A stretch of 64,000 bases of DNA, from assembly GCF_000682755.1 (NCBI RefSeq), contig NZ_AWFF01000029.1, positions 37,501 to 101,500 of the forward strand, given 5' to 3'. This stretch comes from Hyphomonas beringensis. GTDB lineage: Bacteria > Pseudomonadota > Alphaproteobacteria > Caulobacterales > Hyphomonadaceae. The translations under genes were made by a program, and so were the position numbers. Shown here one piece after another: positions 8,621-18,044 of this stretch. The notes beneath the pieces were generated by a model. It worked only from the letters and a program-made list of their open reading frames with translations, was not told the DNA's origin and searched no databases. The first letter of the stretch is position 1. Each line of letters starts with the position of its first letter.

Positions 8621-9601
8621 TCAGCCGCGCGTCAGTCCGTGGCGGTCCATGCGGCGGTAAAGCGTGGCCCGGCTGATGCCCAGCATCTGCGCGACAGCCG
8701 TCATGTTTCCATTGGCGCGGGCGATCGCGCGCTTCAATTCTCGGCGCTCTGCACTGTCCAGGCCTACCCCACGATGCTCGGAATCGCCGAACACATCACC
8801 TGCCGGACGCGGAGACTGAAACGCCTCCTCAGTCAGCCCATAGACATGCCGCGCCATGCGCGTTGCGCCGACAACCAGATCATCACCGTCCACCGCCAGC
8901 AGGACCGTGCCACGCTGGCCGTCGCCATCGCCGCGAATAATCCGCCGATTGGCGAAGGCCGTCTGGAAGTGGTCTGCCTCTATCTGGCGCGCCGCATCCA
9001 TCACGGTCTGCGCGATCAGCGTCGCAAAGGGCTGCGTCAGGTCTTCCCGGCAGGATGACACGTCCAGCACCGCAGCCAGGCTACCATGCTCATCAAATAC
9101 CGGCGCGCCCATACAGCTCATCACCGTGTTGCTGTCCTTGAAATGCTGGTCGCGGAAAATCGTGACGGCGCGCTCTTCGGCGATGCAGGTGCCGATGCCA
9201 TTGGTGCCTTGTACCGCTTCAGACCAAACCCAGCCCTCGTACAGCCCCGCCGCCCGGAATGCCTCCTCATCGCCATCCGGCGTGCGGTGGTCCACCACAA
9301 CGCCCTTCGTGTCTGACAGGAACACGCTGCAGCCCGCCAGGCCGAGACTCGCATGCAGCCGGTCCATGACAGGGGCAGAAGTTGCCAGAATGCGGCCCAG
9401 GGCATCGCGGCGCTCCCGCAATTCGGCTTGGCCAAGCCGCGCCTCGACTTTTCTGGCGTCAGGCTCCAGGCCATAGGTTCTCATGGATCGCGCCCAGGAT
9501 GCCGCCAGGCTCGACTGCGCCGCCGCGCTGCGAGACAGAGCGATGGACCGCACGCGTTCTGCATGTGCCGCGGGGTCTGTGGGGGTCTTTTCCTTGCTCA
9601 T
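8621..9601 (-). CDS. AcoR-like regulator with GAF and Fis-type HTH but no AAA+ domain
   Basis: A 326-residue transcription regulator. The N-terminal half resembles the sensory part of acetoin-catabolism regulators, with SWARSMRTYGL, a GAF domain around QGTNGIGTCIAEERA and SCMGAPVFDEHG. The C-terminus has a Fis-type helix-turn-helix, AQMLGISRATLYRRMDRHGL. The central sigma54-interacting AAA+ domain of AcoR (about 240 residues, GESGTGKE Walker A) is missing. Known family members activate sigma54 promoters; this one should work with a housekeeping sigma factor instead. The ATG at 9601 is taken rather than an upstream start at 9637. Its likely target is the ALDH gene downstream. Confidence 0.85.
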   Translation of the reverse strand: MSKEKTPTDPAAHAERVRSIALSRSAAAQSSLAASWARSMRTYGLEPDARKVEARLGQAELRERRDALGRILATSAPVMDRLHASLGLAGCSVFLSDTKGVVVDHRTPDGDEEAFRAAGLYEGWVWSEAVQGTNGIGTCIAEERAVTIFRDQHFKDSNTVMSCMGAPVFDEHGSLAAVLDVSSCREDLTQPFATLIAQTVMDAARQIEADHFQTAFANRRIIRGDGDGQRGTVLLAVDGDDLVVGATRMARHVYGLTEEAFQSPRPAGDVFGDSEHRGVGLDSAERRELKRAIARANGNMTAVAQMLGISRATLYRRMDRHGLTRG

Positions 9602-9733
9602 CCCCCAAATATTAGCACATGGCCGCGCCCCGTGCACGCCACCTCAATACGGCCTCTTCCACCGCTCCCACAGCGTGCCGCCGGCTGGCACGCACCAAAC
9701 ACCCAAGGAAAAACGCCCCATGCCATAAGGGCC

Positions 9734-9796
9734 TTATCCAGAATTCAGGGCGAATTCACATCCTTCTCCACAGATTTATCCACAGCTCTATCCACA
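9734..9796 (+). promoter_or_regulatory. Cluster of DnaA-like boxes upstream of ccrM
   Basis: Perfect TTATCCACA at 9776-9784 is flanked by TTCTCCACA at 9764-9772 and CTATCCACA at 9788-9796, each one base off the consensus. All three are in the same orientation at exactly 12-base intervals. A fourth near-match, TTATCCAGA, is at 9734-9742. Head-to-tail boxes at this spacing suit cooperative DnaA binding. The array sits about 145 bases before the ccrM start, so DnaA control of ccrM timing is the likely role; a replication origin is less likely because no AT-rich unwinding region or dnaA/hemE context is visible. Confidence 0.65.
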
Positions 9797-9840
9797 GGCC
9801 GAACAGCCTGATAGTTTCGGATGCGCAACAATCCAGAACT

Positions 9841-9893
9841 GATTCGGCAGGGCAACGATTAGGGTTTCAGAAACCGATGCCCGGCACTGATTC
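9841..9893. promoter_or_regulatory. Two GANTC sites and a GGTTTC palindrome in the ccrM leader
   Basis: GATTC occurs at 9841-9845 and 9889-9893, both targets of the CcrM enzyme encoded just downstream. Between them GGTTTC-A-GAAACC (9863-9875) is a perfect palindrome. In Caulobacter two GANTC sites in the ccrM leader make its transcription sensitive to methylation state; the same layout is seen here. What binds the palindrome is unknown. Confidence 0.5.
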
Positions 9894-9914
9894 GTTCTTC
9901 AGTTTTGTATTTGA

Positions 9915-11021
<1,107 letters not shown>

Positions 11022-11050
11022 CGCCCAGCCTGACATCTGAATGCCTGAAG

Positions 11051-11080
11051 CGGCGCGGGATCAGTCCTGCGCCGTTTCTT
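11051..11080 (+). terminator. Rho-independent terminator after ccrM
   Basis: CGGCGCGGG (11051-11059) pairs with CCTGCGCCG (11066-11074) across a six-base loop, with one G-U pair, followed by TTTCTT. It starts 30 bases after the ccrM stop and overlaps the last codons of the convergent PaaX-like gene. Confidence 0.55.
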
Positions 11081-11900
11081 CTAGCGACGTATAATAAGCC
11101 CGCCAGCAGGCCTGGCCCGTCTTGTTATATTCCAGCATCTTCTCCGCCATGCGCAGGAAGCCCGCCTGATCGCCGAGTTCCGGCGGCAACAGCGGATCGA
11201 AGTTGATCGCCCGGATCACCGGCTGACCGATCAGCAATGTCTCGCGCGCCGCCGCCTCCACGCTCAAACCCGGCAATCGCGTCAGGCTCACTTCGATGGC
11301 CTCCACGGCACGGGCATAGGAGCGGGACAGATCCGCAGGCGACCACAGGCGCGCCCAGTTCTGATCGCCCTGCTTCGCGACGCCTGAGGCTCGCATCAGG
11401 ATGATATCGTCATCCGCGCCAATATCCGTCAGATCCGCGCGGTGACGGTCCAGATCGCTCGCCAGATTGGCCGGCCGCACCCACAGCCCGTCATCTGTCT
11501 CCTGATAGCCAGAGAGCGCCAGCGCCCGCTCGCGCGCCCGCAATTGCTTGCGGTTACTGCGCCCCAAATGCTGCACCAGCGCGACCAGCCAGTCGCCATT
11601 CCAGTCCACCATACGGTCAGCCACATGCTGCCATTGCTGCACACGGCGCGTCAGCGCGCGGGATTTCGGCCCCGGCGCATAGACGCCGCGTTCAGCGCTT
11701 TCCAGCAAATCGTCCTTCATCAGGCGCGTCACCGCTACACGCAGGGTCGCCGCCTCGATTCCGAACAGCGCGGCAGCGTTGATCAGCTGGCCGATAGGGT
11801 GTTCGGCCGCGCCCGTACTGCTCATCAGAGACAGCACCAGCGCGCGGGCAGACACGTCTTCCGGTTTCAAAGGCTCAAAATAATACACGAATTGACTCAT
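11061..11900 (-). CDS. PaaX family transcriptional regulator
   Basis: A 279-residue GntR-like winged-helix repressor of the PaaX type. The N-terminal helix-turn-helix covers SARALVLSLMSSTG through AATLRVAVTRLMKDDLLE, followed by the PaaX central domain (GDWLVALV, LGRSNRKQLRARERAL) and a C-terminal domain with LLIGQPVIRAINFDPLLPPE. PaaX represses phenylacetate genes by sensing phenylacetyl-CoA, but no paa genes are here. The gene is divergent from a fatty acid desaturase only 51 bases away, so it probably controls that gene and may sense an acyl-CoA. The TTATT-N6-AATAA repeat in between is a candidate operator. Confidence 0.85.
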   Translation of the reverse strand: MSQFVYYFEPLKPEDVSARALVLSLMSSTGAAEHPIGQLINAAALFGIEAATLRVAVTRLMKDDLLESAERGVYAPGPKSRALTRRVQQWQHVADRMVDWNGDWLVALVQHLGRSNRKQLRARERALALSGYQETDDGLWVRPANLASDLDRHRADLTDIGADDDIILMRASGVAKQGDQNWARLWSPADLSRSYARAVEAIEVSLTRLPGLSVEAAARETLLIGQPVIRAINFDPLLPPELGDQAGFLRMAEKMLEYNKTGQACWRAYYTSLEETAQD

Positions 11901-11904
11901 ACTG

Positions 11905-11920
11905 TTATTTTGTGTAATAA
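11905..11920. promoter_or_regulatory. Inverted repeat between paaX-like gene and desaturase
   Basis: TTATT-TTGTGT-AATAA forms a perfect five-base inverted repeat inside the 51-base divergent promoter, which is markedly more AT-rich than its surroundings. It is a plausible binding site for the PaaX-like regulator, controlling both genes. Confidence 0.4.
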
Positions 11921-11951
11921 ACTATTAAATCACATAATTGGAGGGAAGGGC

Positions 11952-12869
11952 ATGTCCACGCCGATGAAACTGTCAGAGGCAGTCACGAAGGAAGAACTTC
12001 GCGAGTTGCGTAAGAAATCAGACCTTCACGCACTTGCAACGCTTTCCTGGAACTGGGGCCTCATTATCGGTGCCTTCGCCATTGCGATCATCTGGCCGAA
12101 CCCGCTGACCATTCTGGCGGGCATCATCATTCTGGGCGGGCGTCAGCTCGGCCTCGGCATCATCAATCATGATTGCGCCCACCACGCTTTCTTCAAAAGC
12201 CCGAAGGTCGACGAATTCGTTGGCCATTATCTGGTCGGCGCACCAATGAACATCTCTCTGCCCGCCTACCGCGCCTATCATCTGAAGCACCACAAATATG
12301 CCGGTACGCCGGATGATCCGGACATCATCTTCGTGAAGAATTATCCCGTCTCAAAGGACAGTTTGCGCCGCAAATTCATCCGCGACCTCACAGGCCAGAC
12401 CGGCTTTCGCGATACGCTGCGCAAGATCCGCAGTTTCCGCCTGTCGCGGAACTGGCCGTGGCTGACCTTTCACGTCCTGCTGCTCGGCACACTGACGGCT
12501 ATTGGCGCACCATGGGCCTATCTGATGTGGTGGGCGGCAGAGCTGTTCGTCTATCCTGCCATTGTCCGCCTGCGCCAGATTGGCGAGCACGGCACAGCAG
12601 CAGACCGCAGCCAGCTTGACCCGCGCCTCAACACCGGCACCACAATTGCGCCCTTCTGGCAGCGTGTGCTGATCGCCCCGAACGATGTGAACTACCATCT
12701 GGAGCATCACATGTTCGCGTCGATCCCGCCCTACCGGCTTAAGCGCCTGCACCAGCTGCTCTCATCCCGCGGATATTATGACGGCTATGAGTGCATCTCG
12801 CATGGCTATGGACAGGTGCTCCGCCGCGCGGTCCGGCGCGATGAGCCCGGCATGGTGCCTGCGGAATAA
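11952..12869 (+). CDS. Membrane fatty acid desaturase
   Basis: A 305-residue di-iron desaturase of the membrane. The three histidine boxes that bind iron are visible: HDCAHH (residues 73-78), HLKHH (110-114) and NYHLEHH near residue 250, the last ahead of MFASIPPYRL. Two hydrophobic pairs flank them (AFAIAIIWPNPLTILAGIII; FHVLLLGTLTAIGAPWAYLM). It should introduce double bonds into membrane acyl chains or related lipids. The start at 11952 follows a strong GGAGGGAAGG; the longer frame from 11442 only covers the antisense of the PaaX-like gene. Regulation probably by that divergent regulator. Confidence 0.9.
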   Translation: MSTPMKLSEAVTKEELRELRKKSDLHALATLSWNWGLIIGAFAIAIIWPNPLTILAGIIILGGRQLGLGIINHDCAHHAFFKSPKVDEFVGHYLVGAPMNISLPAYRAYHLKHHKYAGTPDDPDIIFVKNYPVSKDSLRRKFIRDLTGQTGFRDTLRKIRSFRLSRNWPWLTFHVLLLGTLTAIGAPWAYLMWWAAELFVYPAIVRLRQIGEHGTAADRSQLDPRLNTGTTIAPFWQRVLIAPNDVNYHLEHHMFASIPPYRLKRLHQLLSSRGYYDGYECISHGYGQVLRRAVRRDEPGMVPAE

Positions 12870-12872
12870 GGC

Positions 12873-14819
12873 TTACTCCACAGCGGCCCAGAACGGCCCG
12901 GCCGGCAGGCCATTGCCGTCGAACAGATTGCACAGCGGCGAGTCGCCCTGACAGTAGCGTATCTCTGTCACCGGCTCGCCCTCTGCTTCGATCACCGCCG
13001 CATCTCCCACAAGGGATGCATTGGCAAAGCGGCACATGCCGTCTTCCAGACAGACCTCAAACCCGAAGACCGTCCCGGAACTGATGGTCTGAAGCCCCTT
13101 CTCCACGCCATCAAACGTTACGCGGATCACATCGCCATCCCGTGAGACAGATGCCATTTCAGGGCCGGACGGCCCGGTCACACGCTCTTCATAGATCAGA
13201 TCATTGGCCAACCGCACGGCGCGCTCTGCCACGGCCAGCTTGTTGGTCGGGTGAATATCCACAGCGTCGCCCAGATCAATCGTCACGACCAGGCCCGCCT
13301 TGTCATCATCCTCGGTCGCACGGCGCATCGATTCCCGGATAACGCCCCAGCCCGGTTCACCCGCCTTGACCGGCAGCGCACCAAAGCGCGGCAGCTGCAC
13401 GACCATCACTGGCAAATCCGCGCCGAATTTCTGGCGCCAATCCTTCATCAGCAGACCCAGCAATTCTTCATACGCCTCGCCATCCCCGGCATTGGACTCG
13501 CCCTGATACCAAATCGCCCCTTTCAGGCGGATCCCCGCAAGAGGCGCAATCATGGCATTGTGGGTCATCGTATAGCCCTTGATCGTGAACCAGGGTGCGG
13601 GCGGCGGCACTTTCACGCTCGCCGGCACTTTTTGGTAAGACCAGCCCTTTGCGATGGAGACCGCAGAGCCATCTGCCAGCTCCACCTTCATCGCCTCATC
13701 CGGGCCGCTCATCCCGCCACTCGCCCAATCATTATGGACGTTCACCAACAAAGTGTTCTTGCCCGGCTTCAACAGCTTTGCCGGCACCTTGTAATCCCGG
13801 TTCCCACCCCAGCTGAATGTCGAGCCAATCGGCGTGCCGTTCAGCCAGGTGAAGTCCGTATCATCCATTGCGCCCAGATGTATTGTCGCATCCTGTTTCG
13901 CCTGCTCCGGCGTCAGCGTGAAGCTTACCTTGTGCCACACCATGCCGTAATGATGCTCCAGGTCCGGATCTCCCCAGGCCTGCCAGTCAGACATTGAACC
14001 GGGTACGGATTTCCACGTTCCGGCCGTATCATCTTCCCACGGCTTCACGCCCTCATTGGCCGGGTCTGCAAGCCAGGCGGTCTGCCACATGTCGGCATAG
14101 GTCTTCATCCCGGCCAGCGGGTCATCGCGATACGTCTCCAGCAGGTCCAGTTGCGCCTTGTAGTCTGGCTGCGCGCGCATCAGGTCGCCATCGATCCAGG
14201 GCTCGATGCGGGATCCGCCCCAGCTGGAATTGATCAGGCCGACCGGCACATCATGCGCCTTCATCAAGTCGCGGCCTGTGAAATAGCACAGCGCCGAAAA
14301 GTCTTTGGCAGAGTCCGGCGAAGAGACCGCCCACGCATCGCCTTCCGGCAAGTCCCGCTCCGGCGTCAGAGACAACACTTTGGAAACCTGCAGCAGGCGC
14401 AGCCGCTCATGACTCGCCGCCTCCACCTCGCGCGCGCCATAGTTCACGCGCGACAGTGGATATTCCATATTGGACTGGCCGGAACACAGGAACACATCGC
14501 CTGCCAGCACATCCTCCGCAGAATCGACCAACGCCTCATTCTGCGCCAGCGTGATCGTGTGCGCGCTGCCGGCTTCAAGCGCCGGAAACTCCGCCCACCA
14601 ACGGCCATCGCGCCCGGCTGTCACCTGTTTGGCGGCATCGTCCAGCTTTACCATCAGCAGGTCGCCCGGCTCGGCCTCGCCAAAGATCGTCACCGGCGCA
14701 TCGCGCTGGATCACCATGTGATCGCCGAACACATCGGCCAGCTTCGGCGCCTCTGCCAGTGCGCTGCCCGCCAGCAGCACAGCCGTCGCGCTTGTGAAAC
14801 TCCATTTGCCAAATGCCAT
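12873..14819 (-). CDS. Sialate O-acetylesterase (SGNH hydrolase), secreted
   Basis: A 648-residue exported esterase. It starts MAFGKWSFTSATAVLLAGSA with a Sec signal peptide (cut near SALAEA), then KLADVFGDHMVIQRDAPV, an Ig-like start typical of this family. The SGNH nucleophile block is FLCSGQSNMEYPL, and the later WYQGESNAGDG and VDIHPTNK blocks supply the remaining catalytic residues. A beta-jelly-roll insert lies about residues 230-400. It would remove O-acetyl groups from sialic acids or other acetylated carbohydrates in the periplasm. No sialic-acid uptake genes are near, so the real substrate may be a plant or algal polysaccharide. Start chosen at the signal peptide with a GGCGGAG upstream. 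Confidence 0.87.
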   Translation of the reverse strand: MAFGKWSFTSATAVLLAGSALAEAPKLADVFGDHMVIQRDAPVTIFGEAEPGDLLMVKLDDAAKQVTAGRDGRWWAEFPALEAGSAHTITLAQNEALVDSAEDVLAGDVFLCSGQSNMEYPLSRVNYGAREVEAASHERLRLLQVSKVLSLTPERDLPEGDAWAVSSPDSAKDFSALCYFTGRDLMKAHDVPVGLINSSWGGSRIEPWIDGDLMRAQPDYKAQLDLLETYRDDPLAGMKTYADMWQTAWLADPANEGVKPWEDDTAGTWKSVPGSMSDWQAWGDPDLEHHYGMVWHKVSFTLTPEQAKQDATIHLGAMDDTDFTWLNGTPIGSTFSWGGNRDYKVPAKLLKPGKNTLLVNVHNDWASGGMSGPDEAMKVELADGSAVSIAKGWSYQKVPASVKVPPPAPWFTIKGYTMTHNAMIAPLAGIRLKGAIWYQGESNAGDGEAYEELLGLLMKDWRQKFGADLPVMVVQLPRFGALPVKAGEPGWGVIRESMRRATEDDDKAGLVVTIDLGDAVDIHPTNKLAVAERAVRLANDLIYEERVTGPSGPEMASVSRDGDVIRVTFDGVEKGLQTISSGTVFGFEVCLEDGMCRFANASLVGDAAVIEAEGEPVTEIRYCQGDSPLCNLFDGNGLPAGPFWAAVE

Positions 14820-14896
14820 CTGAAACTCCGCCCTTTTGATTTTCGGCAAAGGTTCAACAGCCCGGACAGAAAGTCCAGTGTTAGCGGTAACTAAAT

Positions 14897-15943
14897 TTAT
14901 TTCGTCGCCAGTTTGAAGGCCTTGGCGAACACGCTGGGCAGGCCTTCCACCGCGTTCAGCGTGACCCATTGGCCGTCCGCCTTGGGACGCCGGGCCAGCT
15001 CCGCGCGCATCACCTTGAAGCGCAGCGCAAAGTGCGTGAACACGTGGCGCACCTCTCCCACCTCTTCCCAGTCGGCCTTGGCGGGCGGCGGCGTCTCCGG
15101 GAAGTCACCCTCCACCCAGTCGCCTGTCGGCAGAGCCAGCATCCCGCCAAGCAAACCCTTGTCCGGCCGCCGCACCAACAGCACCTCGCCCTTGGACTGC
15201 AGCACATAGGCGATACCATGGCGCACCGGCTTTGCCGCCTTGGCAGGCTTGATCGGATAGCGCTCCGGATTGCCCTCGGCCCGCGCGGCGCAGAGCTCAG
15301 ACAGCGGACAGGTCAGGCAGTTCGGTTTTGTCGGCGTGCACACCGTCGCGCCCAGATCCATCAGCGCCTCGGCGAACTCACCCGGCCGCTCCTCTGGCAC
15401 CAGCTGGCGCACACGCTCGGCGATCACCTTCTTCTCTGCCGCCCAGTCGCCTTTCAGCGCCAACAGCCGCGCGAACACGCGGTCGACATTCCCGTCCACC
15501 GCCGCGGCCACCTGGTCGAACGCAATCGCCGCGATCGCGCCCGCTGTGTACGGCCCGACCCCGGGCAGCTTGCGCAGTTCGGCCTCTGTCTCCGGAAAGC
15601 CGCCGCGCGCCGCCACCTCCCGCGCACATTTCAGCAGATTGCGCGCCCGCGCATAATAGCCGAGCCCCGCCCAGGCACTCATCACTTCTTCATCCTTCGC
15701 CGCCGCAAGCGCCTCGACCGTCGGCCAGCGCTCTGTGAACTTGAAGAAATATGGTGTGCCGTGCGGAATGGTCGTCTGTTGCATCATGATCTCGCACAGC
15801 CAGACACGGTAAGGGTCCGGGCGCTCTCCCACCGCGCGGTTTGCCGGGCCGATCCGCCAGGGCAGGTCACGGGCATGACGCTCATACCAGGCGAGCAACC
15901 TGTCAGGCAGGCTGTTCAAATCTGCGTGCTTTGATCGGCCCAT
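14897..15943 (-). CDS. mutY: A/G-specific adenine glycosylase MutY
   Basis: Removes adenine mispaired with 8-oxoguanine. The 348-residue protein has the helix-hairpin-helix LPGVGPYTAGAIAAIAF (about residues 126-142), catalytic Glu51 in CEIMMQQT and Asp150 in VDGNVDR, and the 4Fe-4S motif Cys202-x6-Cys209-x2-Cys212-x5-Cys218. The C-terminal MutT-like domain (from GIAYVLQSKGEVLLVRRP) recognises 8-oxoG and ends with HVFTHFALRFKV. It is divergent from a dciA-like gene with 38 bases between, so the two share a short promoter region. A GAGGGAAAG ribosome site precedes the ATG. Confidence 0.96.
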   Translation of the reverse strand: MGRSKHADLNSLPDRLLAWYERHARDLPWRIGPANRAVGERPDPYRVWLCEIMMQQTTIPHGTPYFFKFTERWPTVEALAAAKDEEVMSAWAGLGYYARARNLLKCAREVAARGGFPETEAELRKLPGVGPYTAGAIAAIAFDQVAAAVDGNVDRVFARLLALKGDWAAEKKVIAERVRQLVPEERPGEFAEALMDLGATVCTPTKPNCLTCPLSELCAARAEGNPERYPIKPAKAAKPVRHGIAYVLQSKGEVLLVRRPDKGLLGGMLALPTGDWVEGDFPETPPPAKADWEEVGEVRHVFTHFALRFKVMRAELARRPKADGQWVTLNAVEGLPSVFAKAFKLATK

Positions 15944-15981
15944 GACTTTCCCTCGCGTGCAAGCCGTGCAATCTCGTTGGA

Positions 15982-16569
15982 ATGGTCACGAGATCAAGTC
16001 TTGATCCCATAGAGGAAGCCCGGGCCCGGGTCCGCCTGCGTTACATGCGGGCGCGCCGCGCGCATCCCGGCATGAACCAGATCGGCCTGGCCGCAGAGCG
16101 GATTGGCCGCAAGTCCGGCGCCAAAAAGCTGCCGCCCATTCAGGTGCTGCGCCAGCGCTGGCGGGAGATCGCCGGAGAGCAGCTTTACAAATACTGCCGG
16201 CCTGAGCGCCTCAGCGGCGGCAAGGCCGGCCGCGTGCTGACCCTGAAAGTCCTGCCCCAGGCCGCGCCGATGGTACAGCACCAGTCCGAAACCCTGCGCC
16301 AGCGCGTCTCGGTCTCGGCTGGCGGAGACATCACTGCCATCAAGATCGTGCAGGGCCAGCTGCAGTCCAGCGACGTCAAACCGCTGCGCCGCAAGACCCG
16401 GCCGCTGACCCCGAAAGAGCGTCAGGAGCTGGAAGGCCACGCCGCCCGCATTCAGGACGAGAAACTGCGCGCCGCAATTGTTGCGCTCGGCACCGCCATG
16501 TTAACCACCGAAGATGATGAACCAGAGGCCACGCCACCGACCAAACCCGGCGGCGAGCTGCCTTTCTGA
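15982..16569 (+). CDS. DciA-like (DUF721) replicative helicase loader candidate
   Basis: A 195-residue basic protein of the DUF721/DciA family. The conserved domain covers residues about 45-115: LPPIQVLRQRWREIAGEQLYKYCRPERL, then LTLKVLPQAAPMVQHQSETL. DciA proteins help load DnaB helicase in bacteria lacking DnaC, and Caulobacterales fit that. The C-terminal third is low complexity (RRKTRPLTPKERQ and a proline/acid tail). The short gap to mutY places its promoter inside the mutY leader. Ribosome site is weak; an in-frame ATG at 16045 is an alternative start. Confidence 0.78.
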   Translation: MVTRSSLDPIEEARARVRLRYMRARRAHPGMNQIGLAAERIGRKSGAKKLPPIQVLRQRWREIAGEQLYKYCRPERLSGGKAGRVLTLKVLPQAAPMVQHQSETLRQRVSVSAGGDITAIKIVQGQLQSSDVKPLRRKTRPLTPKERQELEGHAARIQDEKLRAAIVALGTAMLTTEDDEPEATPPTKPGGELPF

Positions 16570-16588
16570 GAGACTGCGCTGAGGACCC

Positions 16589-17230
16589 ATGCCCATGCTG
16601 AAATCCATTGTCACGGCTGCCACGGCCATCTGCCTCGCTGCGGCCCCGGCGCTCGCTGAAGACTACACCATCGGCCACAGCAAGGGCGCCGAGGATGCCC
16701 CGATCACGATCATCGAATATGGCTCGCTCACCTGTGGCGGCTGCAAATACTTCCACGACAAGGTCCAGCCGACGATTGAGGAAGACTATGTCGACACCGG
16801 CAAGGTCCGCTTCATCTTCCGCGAAGTGCTCCGCAATGATCTCGATGTCGCTCTTGTTGCGCTCGCCCGCTGCGCACCGGAAGACAAATTCTTCGAGATC
16901 ACCGACACAATCTTTGAGAACCAGTCCGACATCCTGTCCGCCGCCAGCCAGGGAAAGGCGATGGAAAAGTTCGTTGAGATCGGCACGCCCTACGGCATCG
17001 ACAGCGAGGATGCCTTCAATGACTGCTACAGGGACATGAACATCCGGCTCGACATCATCGAGGTAGAAAAGAGCGCCGACGCCTATGAGCTTCACGGCAC
17101 GCCCACGCTCATCGTTAATGGCGAGGAGAAATATGTGGATGATGATTTCCGCTCTGGCGAAACCTTCTCCGCCTGGCTCGACAAACAGATGCCCGAGGCC
17201 TCAGATACGCCTGAGCAACAGGCACAATAG
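16589..17230 (+). CDS. Periplasmic DsbA-like thioredoxin-fold protein (CGGC)
   Basis: A 213-residue thiol oxidoreductase with a Sec signal peptide (AATAICLAAAPALAED) and a DsbA-type active site Cys49-Gly-Gly-Cys52 in YGSLTCGGCKYFH. The cis-proline loop is LHGTPTLIV. The helical insert and DCYRDMNIRLD match the DsbA/DUF DSBA family. It should act in periplasmic disulfide formation or isomerisation. It begins 20 bases after the dciA-like gene with a GAGG site and is followed by a lipoprotein paralogue, then smc, an arrangement common in alphaproteobacteria. No dsbB is in view. Confidence 0.87.
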   Translation: MPMLKSIVTAATAICLAAAPALAEDYTIGHSKGAEDAPITIIEYGSLTCGGCKYFHDKVQPTIEEDYVDTGKVRFIFREVLRNDLDVALVALARCAPEDKFFEITDTIFENQSDILSAASQGKAMEKFVEIGTPYGIDSEDAFNDCYRDMNIRLDIIEVEKSADAYELHGTPTLIVNGEEKYVDDDFRSGETFSAWLDKQMPEASDTPEQQAQ

Positions 17231-17304
17231 TTAACAGAACACGGGGTTGCAGTTAACGAATTGGCAACCAAACCGACTCAATTCTTAACGCGAAGGTTAT
17301 GATC

Positions 17305-18027
17305 ATGAACTTCTTCTCTCGACGCACTGCCATTGTTGCCATGTCGGCGCTTGCGCTGGCCGCATGTGGCAATGACGCCAAGGGCTCAACCCCGGCCACG
17401 AACACGGCGGACAAGACCGCGAACGCTGAACTGGGCCACCTTAAAGGCTCTCCCGACGCGCCTGTCACGCTGATCGAATATGCCTCCCCTACCTGCCCGG
17501 CCTGTAAATACTGGCACGACCAGATCCTTCCCGTCGTTGAGGAAGAATACATCTCCACCGGCAAGGTGAAGCTGATCTATCGTGAATACCCGCTGCACCA
17601 GCCTGATGTACCGGCCTATCTGGTCGCCATGTGCGCAGGCGAGGACAAGTATTTCGACGTTCTGGACGAGCTGTTCGAATACCAGTCCGGCATCGTGAAC
17701 GCTGCCCAGAATGGCGTTCTGAAAGCGGCCCTGCAGACCATCGGCAAGCGTCACGGCATCGAGACAGAAGAGCAGTTCGATGCGTGCATGAATGATACCA
17801 GCCTGCGCACGCAGATGGCCGACATCTACGCCACCGCCGAGAAATACAATGTCACCGGCACGCCAACCTTCGTGATCGATGGCAATGTACAGCAATTCGA
17901 ACGCATGAATTCGGCTGACCGCGTTAAGGCGAGCCTGAATGAAGCGCTCGCAGCCAAGGGCGTTGATGCGCCTGCCGCTGCAGATCCGGCAGAATCAGGC
18001 GATACAGACACGACCGATAGCGAATAG
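17305..18027 (+). CDS. DsbA-like lipoprotein (CPAC)
   Basis: A second DsbA-fold protein, about 240 residues, with active site Cys64-Pro-Ala-Cys67 in SPTCPACKYWH and cis-proline loop VTGTPTFVID. The N-terminus, MNFFSRRTAIVAMSALALAAC, is a lipoprotein signal with lipobox LAAC at residue 21, so it is anchored in a membrane. The tail from about residue 215 is rich in alanine, aspartate and threonine. The ATG at 17305 is preferred over 17299 because GAAGG is eight bases before it. It is 45 percent-like to its upstream neighbour by eye, a tandem duplication, and 17 bases from smc. Confidence 0.85.
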   Translation: MNFFSRRTAIVAMSALALAACGNDAKGSTPATNTADKTANAELGHLKGSPDAPVTLIEYASPTCPACKYWHDQILPVVEEEYISTGKVKLIYREYPLHQPDVPAYLVAMCAGEDKYFDVLDELFEYQSGIVNAAQNGVLKAALQTIGKRHGIETEEQFDACMNDTSLRTQMADIYATAEKYNVTGTPTFVIDGNVQQFERMNSADRVKASLNEALAAKGVDAPAAADPAESGDTDTTDSE

Positions 18028-18044
18028 ACGGGAAAGGAGCCGGA

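Noticed and set aside
9734..9796. Chromosomal replication origin
   Set aside because: DnaA boxes are few and there is no AT-rich unwinding element, and none of the usual origin-linked genes.
11442..11951. 170-residue N-terminal extension of the desaturase
   Set aside because: It lies opposite the PaaX-like gene, has no family resemblance, and the ATG at 11952 has a strong ribosome site.
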